A DNA stretch of 64,000 nt, taken from positions 125,814,501 to 125,878,500 of the forward strand of contig CM032230.1 in the NCBI GenBank assembly GCA_019009955.1, read 5' to 3'. Shown here in pieces: positions 21,633 through 32,991 of this stretch. Numbering within the stretch: the stretch's first letter is position 1; each line of letters starts with the position of its first letter. A model generated the notes under the pieces. That model was not told where the DNA came from and did no database searches. It saw nothing but the letters and a program-made list of their open reading frames with translations. The position numbers were made by a program, and so were the translations under genes. Source of the stretch: Riptortus pedestris (lineage: Eukaryota; Arthropoda; Insecta; Hemiptera; Alydidae).

Positions 21633-21853
21633 TTAATATTATTATTATTTATTAACGTCCACGTTTTGCAACTTGGCTTATTGGGACAGGTTGTCTACAG
21701 GCTACCCCCCTACCCTTTTCTAGCCAGGGTAGGACTTAGAATGTTATTTAATGAATTTTGTCTCCTAAATAATTGCCCAAGCGAGAATCGAACTAGGTTT
21801 ACCATGTGAGATAAAGGTCAACGCTTTAACTCACATGGCTAACGTAAGACCCG
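21633..21853 (-). mobile_element. tRNA-derived SINE
   Basis: Full body with small deletions around the B box region (cgagaatcgaac directly followed by taggtttaccatg). It is flanked by the 12-bp duplication ACTATTTAATTT at 21621-21632 and 21854-21865. Confidence 0.88.
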
Positions 21854-21865
21854 ACTATTTAATTT

Positions 21866-22884
21866 ATTATTATTATTATTTTGTTTTGTAAAAGAATATG
21901 TGAGTTTTAAATTACAATTTAAATAATTTTTATTACTATTTAATAAAAATTGTTAGTCCTTCTAAATTTACATGTACATTTACTTTGTGTTTAATTATCA
22001 AGGGTAGCTCGTATTATCGTTGAGATTCAAATTATAATTACCTGTCTAGAATTACCTATTATCAGGGGAAGCCTGTAGTTACGACAGCAATTTCGGAATC
22101 ATAAACTAGAAGATATCGATGAATTTGGGCTCTCGCCACTATCTTTATTCAATCTCAGATTTTTGCATTCACCACCAGGTGACTCAGTCAACTCTGCATC
22201 AAAAATTAGAGACATTGATAGTTTTTCTTATTTTAATTAGAAAAAAAACAAAAATAAAAGTGGGTAAAGAAATTATAAGGAAATGGATAGATTATTAGTA
22301 TAATACTTCAGAAAAATAGACAAGTTAGTATTACATGAGGGGCCACGCAAGGGAAAGTTTTTAATTTATGCTAAATATTCTTAATTTTTTTTAAAATATA
22401 TAAACTTATGTTGCTGAAATTATGGATATTTATGCTGACGTAGAGTACAAAATACAAAAGCTATCGTGCTTGCCGTCATAACAATATTAACAACTTTATA
22501 GTTTAAACATTTTTCTTCAAACGAAAGAAGAAATGTACTCCCCCCCCCCAAACCAAGTTATTAACCCAACTATCAACATAGATTGGAAGATTAAGGGTGA
22601 AACACTCTAAAAACTTGATTATAATTTTAATTAAGCAAACTTTAAAGTTTCTCAAAAATTTGGTGTCAACTTACTCAAAGTGCTCGACTTAGCAATGCTA
22701 TTTTTTTTTCATTTTTTTATACTGATTGGATTTTAATTTAAAATTTAAGCGCTTTCAGCGTTAAAACTTGATTTTATTTTTTTCCTTCAAAGTATTCTAA
22801 TCACGGAAAATATAGTTTTTCCATTTTCAGGCGTAATTATGTTATTTTCTTGAACCCCCCTCCCTTGATCCCATTTTCACTATT
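21866..22884. other. AT-rich, no supported feature
   Basis: ATT repeats follow the SINE target duplication. The rest holds homopolymer runs (C at 22540, T at 22700) and no gene. Confidence 0.45.
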
Positions 22885-23003
22885 AGCAGATTTCCCTTAA
22901 GGGAAATCAGCTATTGAGGTCGTACTCATGACGCGATTTTCGAAAAATTTCGTCAAATGTCCATCGATCTTACCAGAAGATGACGAGAAAGATGTCCGTC
23001 GAA

Positions 23004-23099
<96 letters not shown>

Positions 23100-23746
23100 C
23101 TGTTAACGCTCTAGCGGTCGCAATTTTTGTTTGATCGTTACGAAACTCGATATTTAACCGTTTTATGTAAAGAGACAGATTAAGTTCGTTAATGGCTGAA
23201 ATCGGAGCAGAGGGAGGGGGGTTTAGAGGGGGGATTTTCGAAAATTCAAAATATCTCCGTTATTATGCATCGGATAGAAAAATTGTATAGAACCAATCTT
23301 ATTGAAAATTACATTTACTATAAATATTGTTATATTCATTTATTCTCTATCTTGAATATTAACCGAGATGCATTGAAGTCTGTGGTTGGGTATACTTCGG
23401 ATTACGTCGGCCATCTTCGTCATTTCTCGGCTCAGGCGGAAGCTTCTTCTAACCTGCCGTTTGTACCCTTACCTTACCTTCCTCACTTCGTGAGATTTAT
23501 GCAAATACATTCTGTTCATCCGCCCCCCCCCTTCTTTAGTTCTTGGACTACTAAAATTTGAGTTATTAAAATATAAATTATTCTTACAATTCAGAAGCCG
23601 TTTCAGTTGGGAATTTATTTTAATTAACTGAAAGATTTCTCATTATCTAATCACGGTGGTATTGTGTTACCAGTATGCAGAATTCTCTATTGTAAAACTT
23701 CACAGGGGAAATCTGCTTAGTTTACGCAGCCCCTGCGTGACGGGCT
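22885..23746 (-). mobile_element. HINE-like element, full length, type B
   Basis: The palindrome end AGCAGATTTCCC-TTAA-GGGAAATC is at 22885 and the opposite end (GCCCGTCACGCAGGGG on the minus strand) at 23746, flanked by T runs. A (TA)n of about 90 bp lies at 23008-23096. The type-B 5' half holds 'gtcggccatcttcgtcatttc', 'caggcggaagcttcttctaa' and 'ttcttggactactaaaattt', all also found in the 55994 copy. Confidence 0.88.
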
Positions 23747-24410
23747 TTTTTGGTATGACGTCTGTACGTATCTCGCGCAGCTCAAAAACAAGTAGTCTGG
23801 AAAAATTGAAATATTATATTTAGGGCTGTTGTACACACATCGAAATCAAGTATAGAGAAGAGGGGTTTAAAGAATAGTGAATATAAAAAAAATGAAAATT
23901 CTTCTTACCTATTACAGGTACAGAACATTGGTATTGGACCCTATTTGTTGCCATAATAATATCTATATATTATACCCGATATAATTTTTGACACATCGTA
24001 GTAGACATTTAAATGAAATAATTTTAAATGAAGTGACACAAAACATTATGTTTGTTTAATTTCATAGCGGCACAAGAAAGCCATCTTTGTTTCCACATTA
24101 GATTTTTTGAACTGTTTATCGTATGCTACAGTTAACACGTAAGAAATACAGTTCAATAAGTTTATAAATTAATTAAGTCCATCACTCATAGGCTGCGTAA
24201 ATTTCCGACGCACTGGGTTTGACACACTACTGGTCCTTGTTTATTGAAGGTTGAAAGCACCAAAGTGCAAAAATAAATCCCTTAATATTTGGTTTATGTA
24301 TTGCCAGCTGTGGCGATATTCCTCAGAATAAAAAAAAATATATATATAAAATTAAAATAAAAAATTCAAAATTAATTGCAACGAATATAAAACCACAAAA
24401 GAGAAATTCT
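23747..24410. other. No gene; HINE-like type C scrap
   Basis: At 24175-24310 a blurred 5' end occurs (aagtccatcactcataggctgcgtaaa, then 'tttattgaaggttgaaagc'). Nothing else supported. Confidence 0.45.
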
Positions 24411-24937
24411 ACTAAACTAAGCAGATTTCCCACGTAAAGTAATACAATAGAGAAATCCGAAATACGAGTGCCGATCAGTTACGGAAACGGCCGACTAGCT
24501 TTCGGCGGGAACCATAGCTCGTCCGTTACACTTAATACAAATGCAAATACTCGGTTAATACTCAAGGTACAGAATAAATGTATAGAACAATATTTATAGT
24601 AAATATAAAAGTAATTTGCAATATGATTGATTTCATACAATTTTTCGATCCGTCGCATAATAACGGAGATATTTCGAATTTTCAATACTCCCCCCCCTAA
24701 ACCCCACTCCCACTGGTCCGATTTCAGCCATTAACGAACTTGATCTTTCTTTTTGTATAAAACTTTTTTAGTATTTGAACTTTAACATAAAGTAAATGTA
24801 CCTCGATATTTATGCAAAATATTACTTTCAACAGATCTTTACTAGATGAGATACAGCAAATATATTGTATTAAAAACGACTAAATAACGAGTTTGGTGAC
24901 GATTAAAAAAAAATTGCGACCGCTAGAGCGGTAACAG

Positions 24938-24990
<53 letters not shown>

Positions 24991-25108
24991 TTTTGAACAG
25001 ACCTCATTTTCATATCTTTTCGGATCGATGGGGCATTTGACGAAATTTTTTGAAAATCCCGTCTTGAGTACAACCTCAATAGGAGATGTCCCTTAAGGGA
25101 AATCAGCT
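24411..25108 (+). mobile_element. HINE-like element, type A, 5' tip lost
   Basis: It begins ACTAAGCAGATTTCCCACG, lacking the first 25 bp or so. The core and (TA)n (24942-24987) follow, and it closes with a damaged palindrome (ggagatgtcccttaaggg). Around 24775-24850 it carries an insertion (cctcgatatttatgcaaaat, caacagatctttactagatg) that recurs, inverted, in the type-C copy at about 21255-21310. Confidence 0.75.
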
Positions 25109-25247
25109 AAAACCACTGTAAAATTAATACTGAAGTAAAGGGAAACAGTACTCCTCTTGCTAAGTAAGCCATCTTTCAAAAGAATGCTAAAGCCTTCGAG
25201 AAGAAAGATAGGCCCTTCTTGACTTCACGTAGCCCTCCAGAGATTAC

Positions 25248-25448
25248 CTCATGAAACTGGCTACGTGACCAAGCTTCAAACGTGCTTCATTAGTCCACGA
25301 CTCGCATATATCCTTCTTCCGGGAAATGGATCGAGTAATAGTGATAAACTGGCCATCCGACAAATAACAGAGAAATTCTTCTGCGAAAATTCTTAACTTA
25401 TCGAAGGTTGGACAACTAATAATAAGCGTATCGTATCGAATGTTTCTT
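25248..25448 (-). CDS. Possible internal coding exon, unassigned
   Basis: On the minus strand a good acceptor TATTTAATTTTACGCAG precedes 25448 and a donor ATGAG|GTAATC follows 25248. The 201 bp between them are open in one frame with matching phases (2 and 2). The product includes YDTLIISCPTFDKLRIFAEE, then CYLSDGQFITITRS and ESWTNEARLKLGHVASFM, which is protein-like and not a repeat translation. The frame is open upstream to 25522, and the stop lies inside the donor. No family recognised, no partner exon found in the window. A retroelement fragment is the alternative. Confidence 0.35.
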
Positions 25449-25639
25449 CTGCGTAAAATTAAATATATATTAGAAGTATACATCATATTAATTTGATCAT
25501 AATCTCCTAATTGAGAAATCATTTATCCCCGAGATAAAATTATTATTTTTCTGTTTAAATTAAGAATATTACAGTCTGTATTTAAATGCATTTGGTAATG
25601 TGAATGTACAATACAATTGTCTACCTCCATCACTCTCGA

Positions 25640-26165
25640 TAGAAGCTACACCCCTTCACCACAATGAGAGGAGCAAGGAAGTCAAGAGCTAAGGAGGAAT
25701 GGCACTTGATAAGAAAATAGCCACTGCTATCACTGCACTTTACACTTATAGCAGATCTCTGGGCCATTGTCTCTTGAGGCGCCGTGGAGGGGAATATGGA
25801 TGAGTGGTACTGGAAAGGGCTAGGACTTCTGGATTAGGATGATTAGATAGCCTGCAGAGATATTTCCTGAATCTTAGGGGAATTAGGTCCTTTACAAATG
25901 GGATATTAAGATCTTTATGGAGTATGTGGTTGGTGATATATGGAGCATCTACTATGGTGCGCCGGACTTTGGATTGGAAGGTCTGGATGCGGCTGATGTT
26001 CGAAGGTTTTGCTGAATGTCATTTCTATTCCATATATCCATATTGTTTTAAGTACTAGCTTGCATATTGCTAGTTGGTTTTAGGTAGACAAATGAGATCT
26101 TCTTTTTAGCAGTCTGTAAAGTTGTGCGAATCGTCTGTTAACTTCCTTTCCTAGATTAAGCAGTT
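25640..26165 (-). pseudogene. Jockey-like LINE fragment, region after the reverse transcriptase
   Basis: The minus strand reads EVNRRFAQLYRLLKRRSHLS, stop, KLVLKTIWIYGIEMTFSKTF, then after a frameshift QSKVRRTIVDAPYITNHIL, HKDLNIPFVKDLIPLRFRKY and LSNHPNPEV. This matches the conserved jockey-clade tail (LKPIWTYGIQLWG; QSK.LR.I..APWYV.N; DL.IP.V). The RT core, the N-terminus and any poly(A) tail are absent. Stops and frameshifts show it is dead. Confidence 0.8.
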
Positions 26166-26170
26166 CACCC

Positions 26171-26600
26171 ATGTTATTCAGATTAAGGTACTTAATAAAA
26201 TATCACCTAACAGACTTAATAATGTTATGTGTCCAAACACAAATCTTAGATGCATGGCAAACCGACTGGACACAGCACAAGTACTGTCAACAAACTACGA
26301 ACTATGAAGAACACTACTCGCATGTTGCCATTAAGTATCAGAAACTCAAAGAGAAAACAAGTAGTTCTCTCGAGATTTAGAGAATCGGCCTCACCAAATT
26401 AACACACTAATACTTAATGACAAAGACTGACAGACCTTCTTGCTCAACTTGTAACATTCTCTTGACGATAAGACATATGCTGACAGTGTCGAAAACGACA
26501 ACACCAGGACTTCCCCTACGACTTACAAGAACTTTTGACGGAAGGCAGCTCAAACATTAACAAGATATTTTCATACCTACACAAAATTCATATATACGAC
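26171..26600 (+). pseudogene. I-like LINE fragment, C-terminal end
   Basis: Frames on the plus strand join as DAWQTDWTQHKYC, KYQKLKEKTSSSLEI, stop, RIGLTKLTH, stop, YLMTKTDRPSCSTCN, LLTIRHMLT and, after a frameshift, DLQELLTEGSSNINKIFSYL. This is the pattern 'RLRIGHTRLTH.YL....P.C..C...LTIKHIL..C' found at the end of RNase H-bearing LINEs. It lies head-on to the jockey fragment just upstream. Confidence 0.7.
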
Positions 26601-26771
26601 GAAATGTAACATACAAATTAAGTCTGTGGTATGCTACAAGATTTAAAATTATATGCATTTGTATACATGCGAATCTACGTATATAAGCAGCCCTGAAAGA
26701 GGAAATTACGACTATCATTAGAAAAGCACCATTTTCAGCCATTCATTTCCTATTAATCCTTCATTTTTTTT

Positions 26772-27172
26772 AGCAGATTTCCCTTCACGGAAATCAGCTA
26801 TTGAGGTCGTACTCATGACGTGATTTTCGAAAACTTTCTTCAAATGTTCATCGATCCTACCCGAGGAGATGTCGAAAATGAGGTCCGTTCAAAATTATAT
26901 GTATATATATATTTGTCTGTTATCGCTCTAGCGGTCGCAATATTTTTTTGATTGTTACGAATCTCGATATTTAACCGTTTTATGTAAAAAGACAGGTCAA
27001 GTTCGTTAATGGCTGAAATTCAGTTGGGAATTTATTGTAATTAACTGAAAGTTTTCTCATTACCGTTTGTATTTAATGACGGTGGTGTTGTGTTACCAGA
27101 ATGCAGATTTCTCTATTGTGAAACTTCACATGGGAAATCTGCTTAGTTTACGCAGCCCCTGCTTGACGGACT
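26772..27172 (-). mobile_element. HINE-like element, type B with internal deletion
   Basis: Palindrome end 'agcagatttcccttcacgg' at 26772, short TA tract at 26901-26910, then a deletion joins 'gttaatggctgaaat' to 'cagttgggaatttattgtaat' in the type-B 5' half. The TCCGTCAAGCAGGGG end is at 27172 before a T run. Confidence 0.82.
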
Positions 27173-27744
27173 TTTTTTTTTTATTCTGATCGTAATTACT
27201 TCAATTGAGTTCTATGTCCATTTATTAAATACAATTTATTTATTTTACTTTTGTTTTGCTTTTTGTTATTTTTTATTGTTGCTTATAGTTATCCCTTATT
27301 TATTTTACATTTGTTATTTCACTTTGTATAATTTTTGACTATTGAAAAGTCAAATCACCTTTGATGAGGTTTCCATAAATAAATAAATCTAAATCTAATA
27401 ATGTTTATATTTTATCAATTATACCTCGCATATGTCATAGTGGTCATCAAATGGAATGTATTTATTTTTAATAAATGCTAACATAATAGGATTATAGTCA
27501 AATAAAAGTTTTGTTTTTAAATAATACTTATATAATACATTCGTTATTAAAATTCCCTCAAATTCAATTATTACATTGTTATTATTTATTAACATCCACT
27601 TTTTTGCTCAATGAGACGAATTATCTACAGATTACCAACCTTTTCTACTCAGGGTGAGACTATGATAATACATTAGAGAAATTGGGACATATCAAAACAT
27701 TATGACCACGATAGGAACACACAAATTGGTTCAAAACGGTAAAA
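27173..27744. other. AT-rich, with truncated SINE
   Basis: 27575-27665 is a minus-strand SINE 3' part (tattaacatccacttttttgc, attatctacagattacc, tactcagggtgagac). A (AAATA)-rich T/A stretch precedes it. No gene. Confidence 0.5.
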
Positions 27745-28173
27745 AGTTCGTCACGCAGGGACTGCGTTAACTAAGACGATTTCCCACTTGCGTCACCTAC
27801 TTGCATTTACCTCAAGACGTAAAAGTTCAATGAGAAAAATATTTGTTAATTAGGATTCAAATAAAGTACTTCATAATGTAACAGCTTACTCTTAATATGG
27901 GATGAGTAGGAGTGGGGGTTTACTGAAGGCCAAAAACTAAAAATAAGCAAATATCTCAGGTAATGAAAATACGTAAATAACAGCATTTATAGAGAACATG
28001 AAATTTTCAATAAGATAGGTTCTATACAATGTTTCGATCCGACCCATAATAACGGAGATATTTTCCAATGGTCGGATTTCAACCATTAACGAACTTCATG
28101 TTTGTTTTTGCATAAAACGATTAAATATCGAGTTTGGTAACGATTAAACCAAAATTATTCAGTTAGAGCGGTA

Positions 28174-28222
<49 letters not shown>

Positions 28223-28335
28223 TAAATACAATTTTGATTTTCGTCATCCACTAGGTAGGATCGACGGACATTTGAAGTACTTTTGTGAAAATCACGTCAT
28301 GAGTACAACCTCAATAGCTGATTTCCCTCAAACTG
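27745..28335 (+). mobile_element. HINE-like element, type C
   Basis: Starts AGTTCGTCACGCAGGGACTG. The 5' module includes 'gggggtttactgaaggccaaaaac'. It then passes into the shared core, a (TA)n at 28177-28217 and 'gagtacaacctcaatagctgatttccctcaaactg', where the palindrome is broken. It lacks the C-rich block. Confidence 0.75.
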
Positions 28336-28935
28336 AGTTCTGGTTAAAGGAAATCCTTAAAAATAAGCGAATTATGGACTATACACTCTGTATTGATTTA
28401 GTAATAATATAACATACGGTGAGTAAGAAATCAATCTGTCGAGGCATTGGAGCGAACGGAGAGAGGACGTGGGGAGTGGTCCAATTGATGAAAGACGGCC
28501 AACAAATAACATCCCAACCTTCTCCCCAGATCGTGTTCTCAATGCCTATCTCTTCACCGATACACTCATACTCCAATATCAGGGGCAAATTCACATCTGA
28601 TGAATGATGCTGTCTAATTTAATCCTATACTATATCTCCTGGCATCAAATTATTTTCTATTGCCACAAACTTGGGAGTCCTTTCATTCGGAGGAACTTAT
28701 ACGTTCTCTTTATAATGTCATAAAACTTCAAAAGTCCCTCACTCAAGGGCTGCGTAAACTAAGAAGATTTCCCACCTCAAGTTTTAGAATAAATACATCA
28801 ACATACTAATGAAAAATCTTAAAGTCAGTTTTACTAAACTCCCGACGAAAAGCGTCTGATTTGTAAACGAACAGGTCAGGCAACCTGTCAGAGCTGAACA
28901 GATTGACAGAAATAGTTTTTACGCAGACGAAAAAA
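28336..28935. other. No gene; HINE-like 5' tip
   Basis: 28733-28800 is an isolated 5' end (AGTCCCTCACTCAAGGGCTG, GAAGATTTCCCACCTCAAG). The open frames near 28379-28607 on both strands are mutual shadows with no recognised content. Confidence 0.5.
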
Positions 28936-29384
28936 ACCCGTCACGCAGGGGCTGCGTAAACTAAGCAGATTTCCCACGTGAAGTTTTACAATAGAGAAAT
29001 CTGCCTAATAACAGCTGTAGTAGTAAGTAACCTCTAAACCTATTCACGAGGGACTAATAGTTACAGAAACGGCCACCACAGCTCTCGGCGGAAAGGCGGA
29101 ACATAGCCGACCACACGCAGAATACAAATACAAATATCTCGGTTAATATTCAAGATACAGAATAAATGTATAGAACAATATTTATAGTAAACTATACAAT
29201 TTTTCGATCCGACGTATAGTAACGGAAATATTTCAAATTTTAGAATATCCTTCCCTCTAAACTCCCCCTCCCACGGGTCCTATTTCAGCCATTAACGAAC
29301 TTGATCTTTCTTTTTTACATAAAACGACTGAATATGGAGTTTGGTAACGATGAAACAAAAATTGCGACCGGTAACAGACAAATG

Positions 29385-29461
<77 letters not shown>

Positions 29462-29583
29462 TTTTGAACGGACTTCATTTTCGTCATCTACTAGGTAGGA
29501 TCGATGGACATTTGAAGAAAAATGTCGAAAATTCCGTCATGAGTACAACCTCAATAGCTGATTTCCCTTAAGGGAAATCTGCT
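28936..29583 (+). mobile_element. HINE-like element, full length, type A
   Basis: CCCGTCACGCAGGGGCTGCG end, hairpin-forming AGCAGATTTCCC...GAAATCTGC segment, core, interrupted (TA)n at 29384-29458 and a perfect palindrome end. At 648 bp it is close to the standard type-A length. A (T)CGGTAACAGAC deletion next to the TA tract removes 'ctagagcg'. Confidence 0.9.
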
Positions 29584-29699
29584 AAAACGGTTACTGAAAC
29601 ATATCGTAATATAACATATTAACCTTATTGAAAACCATTTACTATATCTAGTACTTTAATTTATAATGTATCAGAATAATGTTTATCTCAATCAGTCTA

Positions 29700-30021
29700 A
29701 TTTTAGTTTGTTCTATACAATTCTTCGATAATAACGGGGATATTTCGAATTTTCAAAAATCCACTCAACCCCCCCCCCTCTCACTAGTCTGATTCCAGCC
29801 AATAACGACCATGATCTTTCATTCTACATAAAATGATTATCTATCGAATTTGGTAACGATCAAACATAAATTGTTTGTATATATATATATATATATATAA
29901 TTTTGAAAGGACTTCATTTTCGTCATCTCCTGAGTAGGTTCGATGGGAATTTGAAGAAATGTTTCGAAAATCACGCCATGAGTACACCTCAATAACTAAT
30001 TTCTCTTAAGGGAAATCTGCT
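29700..30021 (+). mobile_element. HINE-like 3' half
   Basis: From 'ttctatacaattcttcgataataacgg' to a decayed palindrome (ctaatttctcttaagggaaatctgc). The TA tract is only about 22 bp. Confidence 0.75.
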
Positions 30022-30239
30022 AACAATATCAGTGCAGCCTGCCTGTAATCTACCTTTCTACTTATGAACAGAACTCCACTAAGATATGACCGTAATATAG
30101 ATAGACAGATAGGTATTTTATTGGCTGATATTTACATATTTTAGCCTGAGCTTGGCTCATTTGGCGTTAGTGAACGTTACTAGTACCATAATACAAACAG
30201 AAATATACACACGCTGATGATATAATATTTACTCAACTA

Positions 30240-30410
30240 TATTATTATTTATTAAGGTCGACGTTTTTCTACTATGGCTAATTGGGACGGATTATCGAAA
30301 GATTACCACCATTCAGGGTGGGACTAAGGAGTTTATTCAACGAGTTCATCACTCAATAAATTTCTATTTCTGGGATGGGAATCGAACTCGCCATTTTAGC
30401 CTTAGCTCCA
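30240..30410 (-). mobile_element. tRNA-derived SINE, diverged
   Basis: Tail ATTATTATT, body with several small deletions, and B box on the minus strand (GGCGAGTTCGATTCCCATCC). The A-box part of the head is lost. Confidence 0.78.
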
Positions 30411-30829
30411 ACACAACTGTATTAATAAATATAATAAAATTATTTTTTAAACCTGTTGTGTTTACTGTTGTAATGTTCTATTTAATTTAATCTTATGAAT
30501 ACTGTTTCAGCATTTCACATTTGGATTCGTTTTATCCCCCTGTAACGTATAAATAGACTTGTTGGACGTTGAAATATTGGAACGAAACTTAGGGCACACT
30601 GTTATGGTACCGAAAAAAAAAAAGTATAGAATACTCAGTTCATCGACTTCTTCAATTGGAAAGATATTTTCCATGGAAAGTAAGTCATCATTTATGGCTA
30701 ATTTCATCAAGTATTGCTCACTATATTAGCTATATTGTGAACATTCCAATAACAAAAGTATTTTTGGGAAATCTACGTGCATGAAAACGTAAACAGAGTT
30801 AATTACTAATTTAAGAAGTACGAAGTAGA
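30411..30829. other. No supported feature
   Basis: AT-rich; a 67-codon minus-strand frame (30710-30507) has no recognisable content. Confidence 0.4.
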
Positions 30830-31461
30830 TGAAAGAAACCGCCAGAAGGTAGGACCTTTGCCCTTGTCCCTGACGGAGAACATGGCCTGCATAAAAAAGG
30901 CTTTGATGTCCGTGTGAGACTTAGACACCCTCGGTAATTTATCCCTGAGAATTCCTCCCGTTGAAACCTTTTCGTGGAAGTCTGGGGCAAGGCATATCAG
31001 TATTGCCAGCTTTACTTTTTGTTTTCTTCAGCTCCCTTCATGATCCCCTTCCACATTTTAAAAGCTAGAAGGTATCGAATGTAATACATGATATAGAGCG
31101 AAGAGCCAGGCGAGACTCACAAAACCCTTCAAAAAATGTGATCAGGTAGTTCCCAGAAGTTCTTTGTAATGTTTATAGACTTGACAATAGTGTAATATAT
31201 GATCTTGAAAGCTGCCAAAGTGAACGTGCAAGGAAGATGTTAGTTTACTAGATGTTTTTGGCAAATTTTCCGCGCAGTCCTAGATGCATTAATTTCCATA
31301 TCGGAATACACAGCCATAAGATCAGACATTTTCGCCCGATATGATGAGTACTCTAATGCTGACTTCTGCTCGATATAAGTCCGGAGGAAAAATAGGAGTG
31401 CATCGGACATTGCTCTTTTGAGCTTTAACGCCCTGTTCGAGCCTCGAATATCAGTCTTCAA
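30830..31461 (-). pseudogene. Unassigned decayed coding tract next to an LTR fragment
   Basis: On the minus strand an open frame from 31461 (ATG) reads RALKLKRAMSDALLFFLRTY, YSSYRAKMSDLMAVYSDM and stops at 31240. After several hundred bases of frame breaks (SLYIMYYIRYLLAFKMWKGI visible) it resumes with LAILICLAPDFHEKVSTGG, ILRDKLPRVSKSHTDIKAFF and MQAMFSVRDKGKGPTFWRFL, ending near 30845. The pieces look like one protein that has decayed. It begins just downstream of an LTR fragment on the same strand, so a gag-like origin is possible, but I recognise no domain. A captured host gene or viral insertion are alternatives. Confidence 0.4.
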
Positions 31462-31486
31462 CTGAAGGATAAACGTTGTTTAAAAA

Positions 31487-31833
31487 AGTTCTTAAGTTAA
31501 ACAATAAACGTTGTTTATTAGAGTTCTTCTGGGTCTCAAAATTAAACACACCAGCTTTAGAGTTTTTATCACAGAACAATTTATTTGACAATGCACTACA
31601 CATTTGGTAAATTATTCTTAACTATTACTCAAAGTATGTACTGATAACTCCACTTCTTATTGCACAATAACTCAGGATCACTGAAGTTCACAAAATAACA
31701 CGGCACTGCACTGATCTTCACAAAGAACACGGTACTTTACAGTTCTTTACATAATCATGGCACTACACTGTTCTTTACGTAAACACGGCACTGCACTGTT
31801 CTTTACGTAAAAACGGCACTGCAATCAATCATT
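31487..31833 (-). mobile_element. LTR fragment with internal tandem repeats
   Basis: The minus strand carries 'AAGAACTCTAATAAACAACG', 'AATAAATTGTTCTGTGATAA' and 'AAAGAACAGTGCAGTGCCGT', all from the LTR family at 13123 and 34849. A unit of about 33 bp ('acactgttctttacgtaaacacggcactgc') is repeated three to four times at 31735-31833. The promoter half and the last 25 bp or so of the LTR are missing. Confidence 0.7.
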
Positions 31834-32374
31834 CCAATATTGGTAAATGCTTACCCTTTGAGATCTGGCAGTTTTCCTCCTTCTAAAAACAGACAAACAC
31901 ACTTTTTCAAATAAAGTCTATATCCGGAATAAAATGTTCCTCAGTAGATGGAGCTAATCTAACTGAAAATTTTTTTTCCTTGCTAAACATCTAATGAAGA
32001 AAAGATTTTGAACAATCATTTAAGCCCTAATTCATCTAATAAATACTAAACTTGACAAGTCTAAGTTGTTTCGTCATTTTAAATCAATCGAAGAAGTAAA
32101 ACGATTCTTTCTGTTTTCTGTAAATGAGATTATAGGATATCATCCCATTCGATAGCTGTCAATTCCCAGATGGTCTAAGGAGTGGCCATGGACCACATAT
32201 CGCACGGCTTAGAACCACAATGGAGAATAGCCCTGCTTTCTAGAAAAGTTGTGTCCACATTGCACTTTTTTCAGTGTGTCTTATAGTCGTATATTAGAAC
32301 AGGTAACATTGCAGCTCTCACTCGCTTGCAGGCTGGAATTGAGAACTGAAACTCTCTCCCTCTCTCCCCCTCTC

Positions 32375-32424
<50 letters not shown>

Positions 32425-32991
32425 ACTTAAGTACGTTTCATTACTAGACGTTTTGGTGTACCTTTATGAATTAATCTGCTAAGTACAAGCACCTCTTGCG
32501 TACTGACAAAATTTAACAAATATGTAAAACTTTCCCTGTCCAGTTATGTTTAAACCGGCGGTGTTCGCGAATCTTAGCTTCATTTATAACTTCAAAGTTG
32601 ACCCAAATCAAGGGACTAATAGAGAGAGAGGCTCAGAGATGACCACATCTGATAATATTTGGAGCGAGGTAAGTTGGCCGGACGGATGGGACGGTCGGAT
32701 TGGGCGAATATTAAAGTTTAATCTGCCGGGAGATGAGGAGTCAACTCGCGGCTAGTTGCCGACTCACTTTGTCAGCTGCTCTACCAGTAATTGAGAGTTA
32801 TATTCTACCCAATTAACAGGCCAAATTAACAAGCCAGACTAACTCTTGGTCATTTGGAACGGATTTTGAGGTGTTTGTCGACAGTAACTATGCTAGTGAG
32901 GTCCAGATAATATTGCGAATTACATGTATATCTGATAATAAGACAGATTTGTGCAGGGGGTCAAGCCAAAGAAGATATGTGTTAGACATTT
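31834..32991. other. No gene; CT microsatellite
   Basis: A (CT)n tract lies at 32351-32423. A 69-codon frame at 32546-32755 (plus) has GC-richer sequence but no recognised domain or splice context. Confidence 0.4.
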
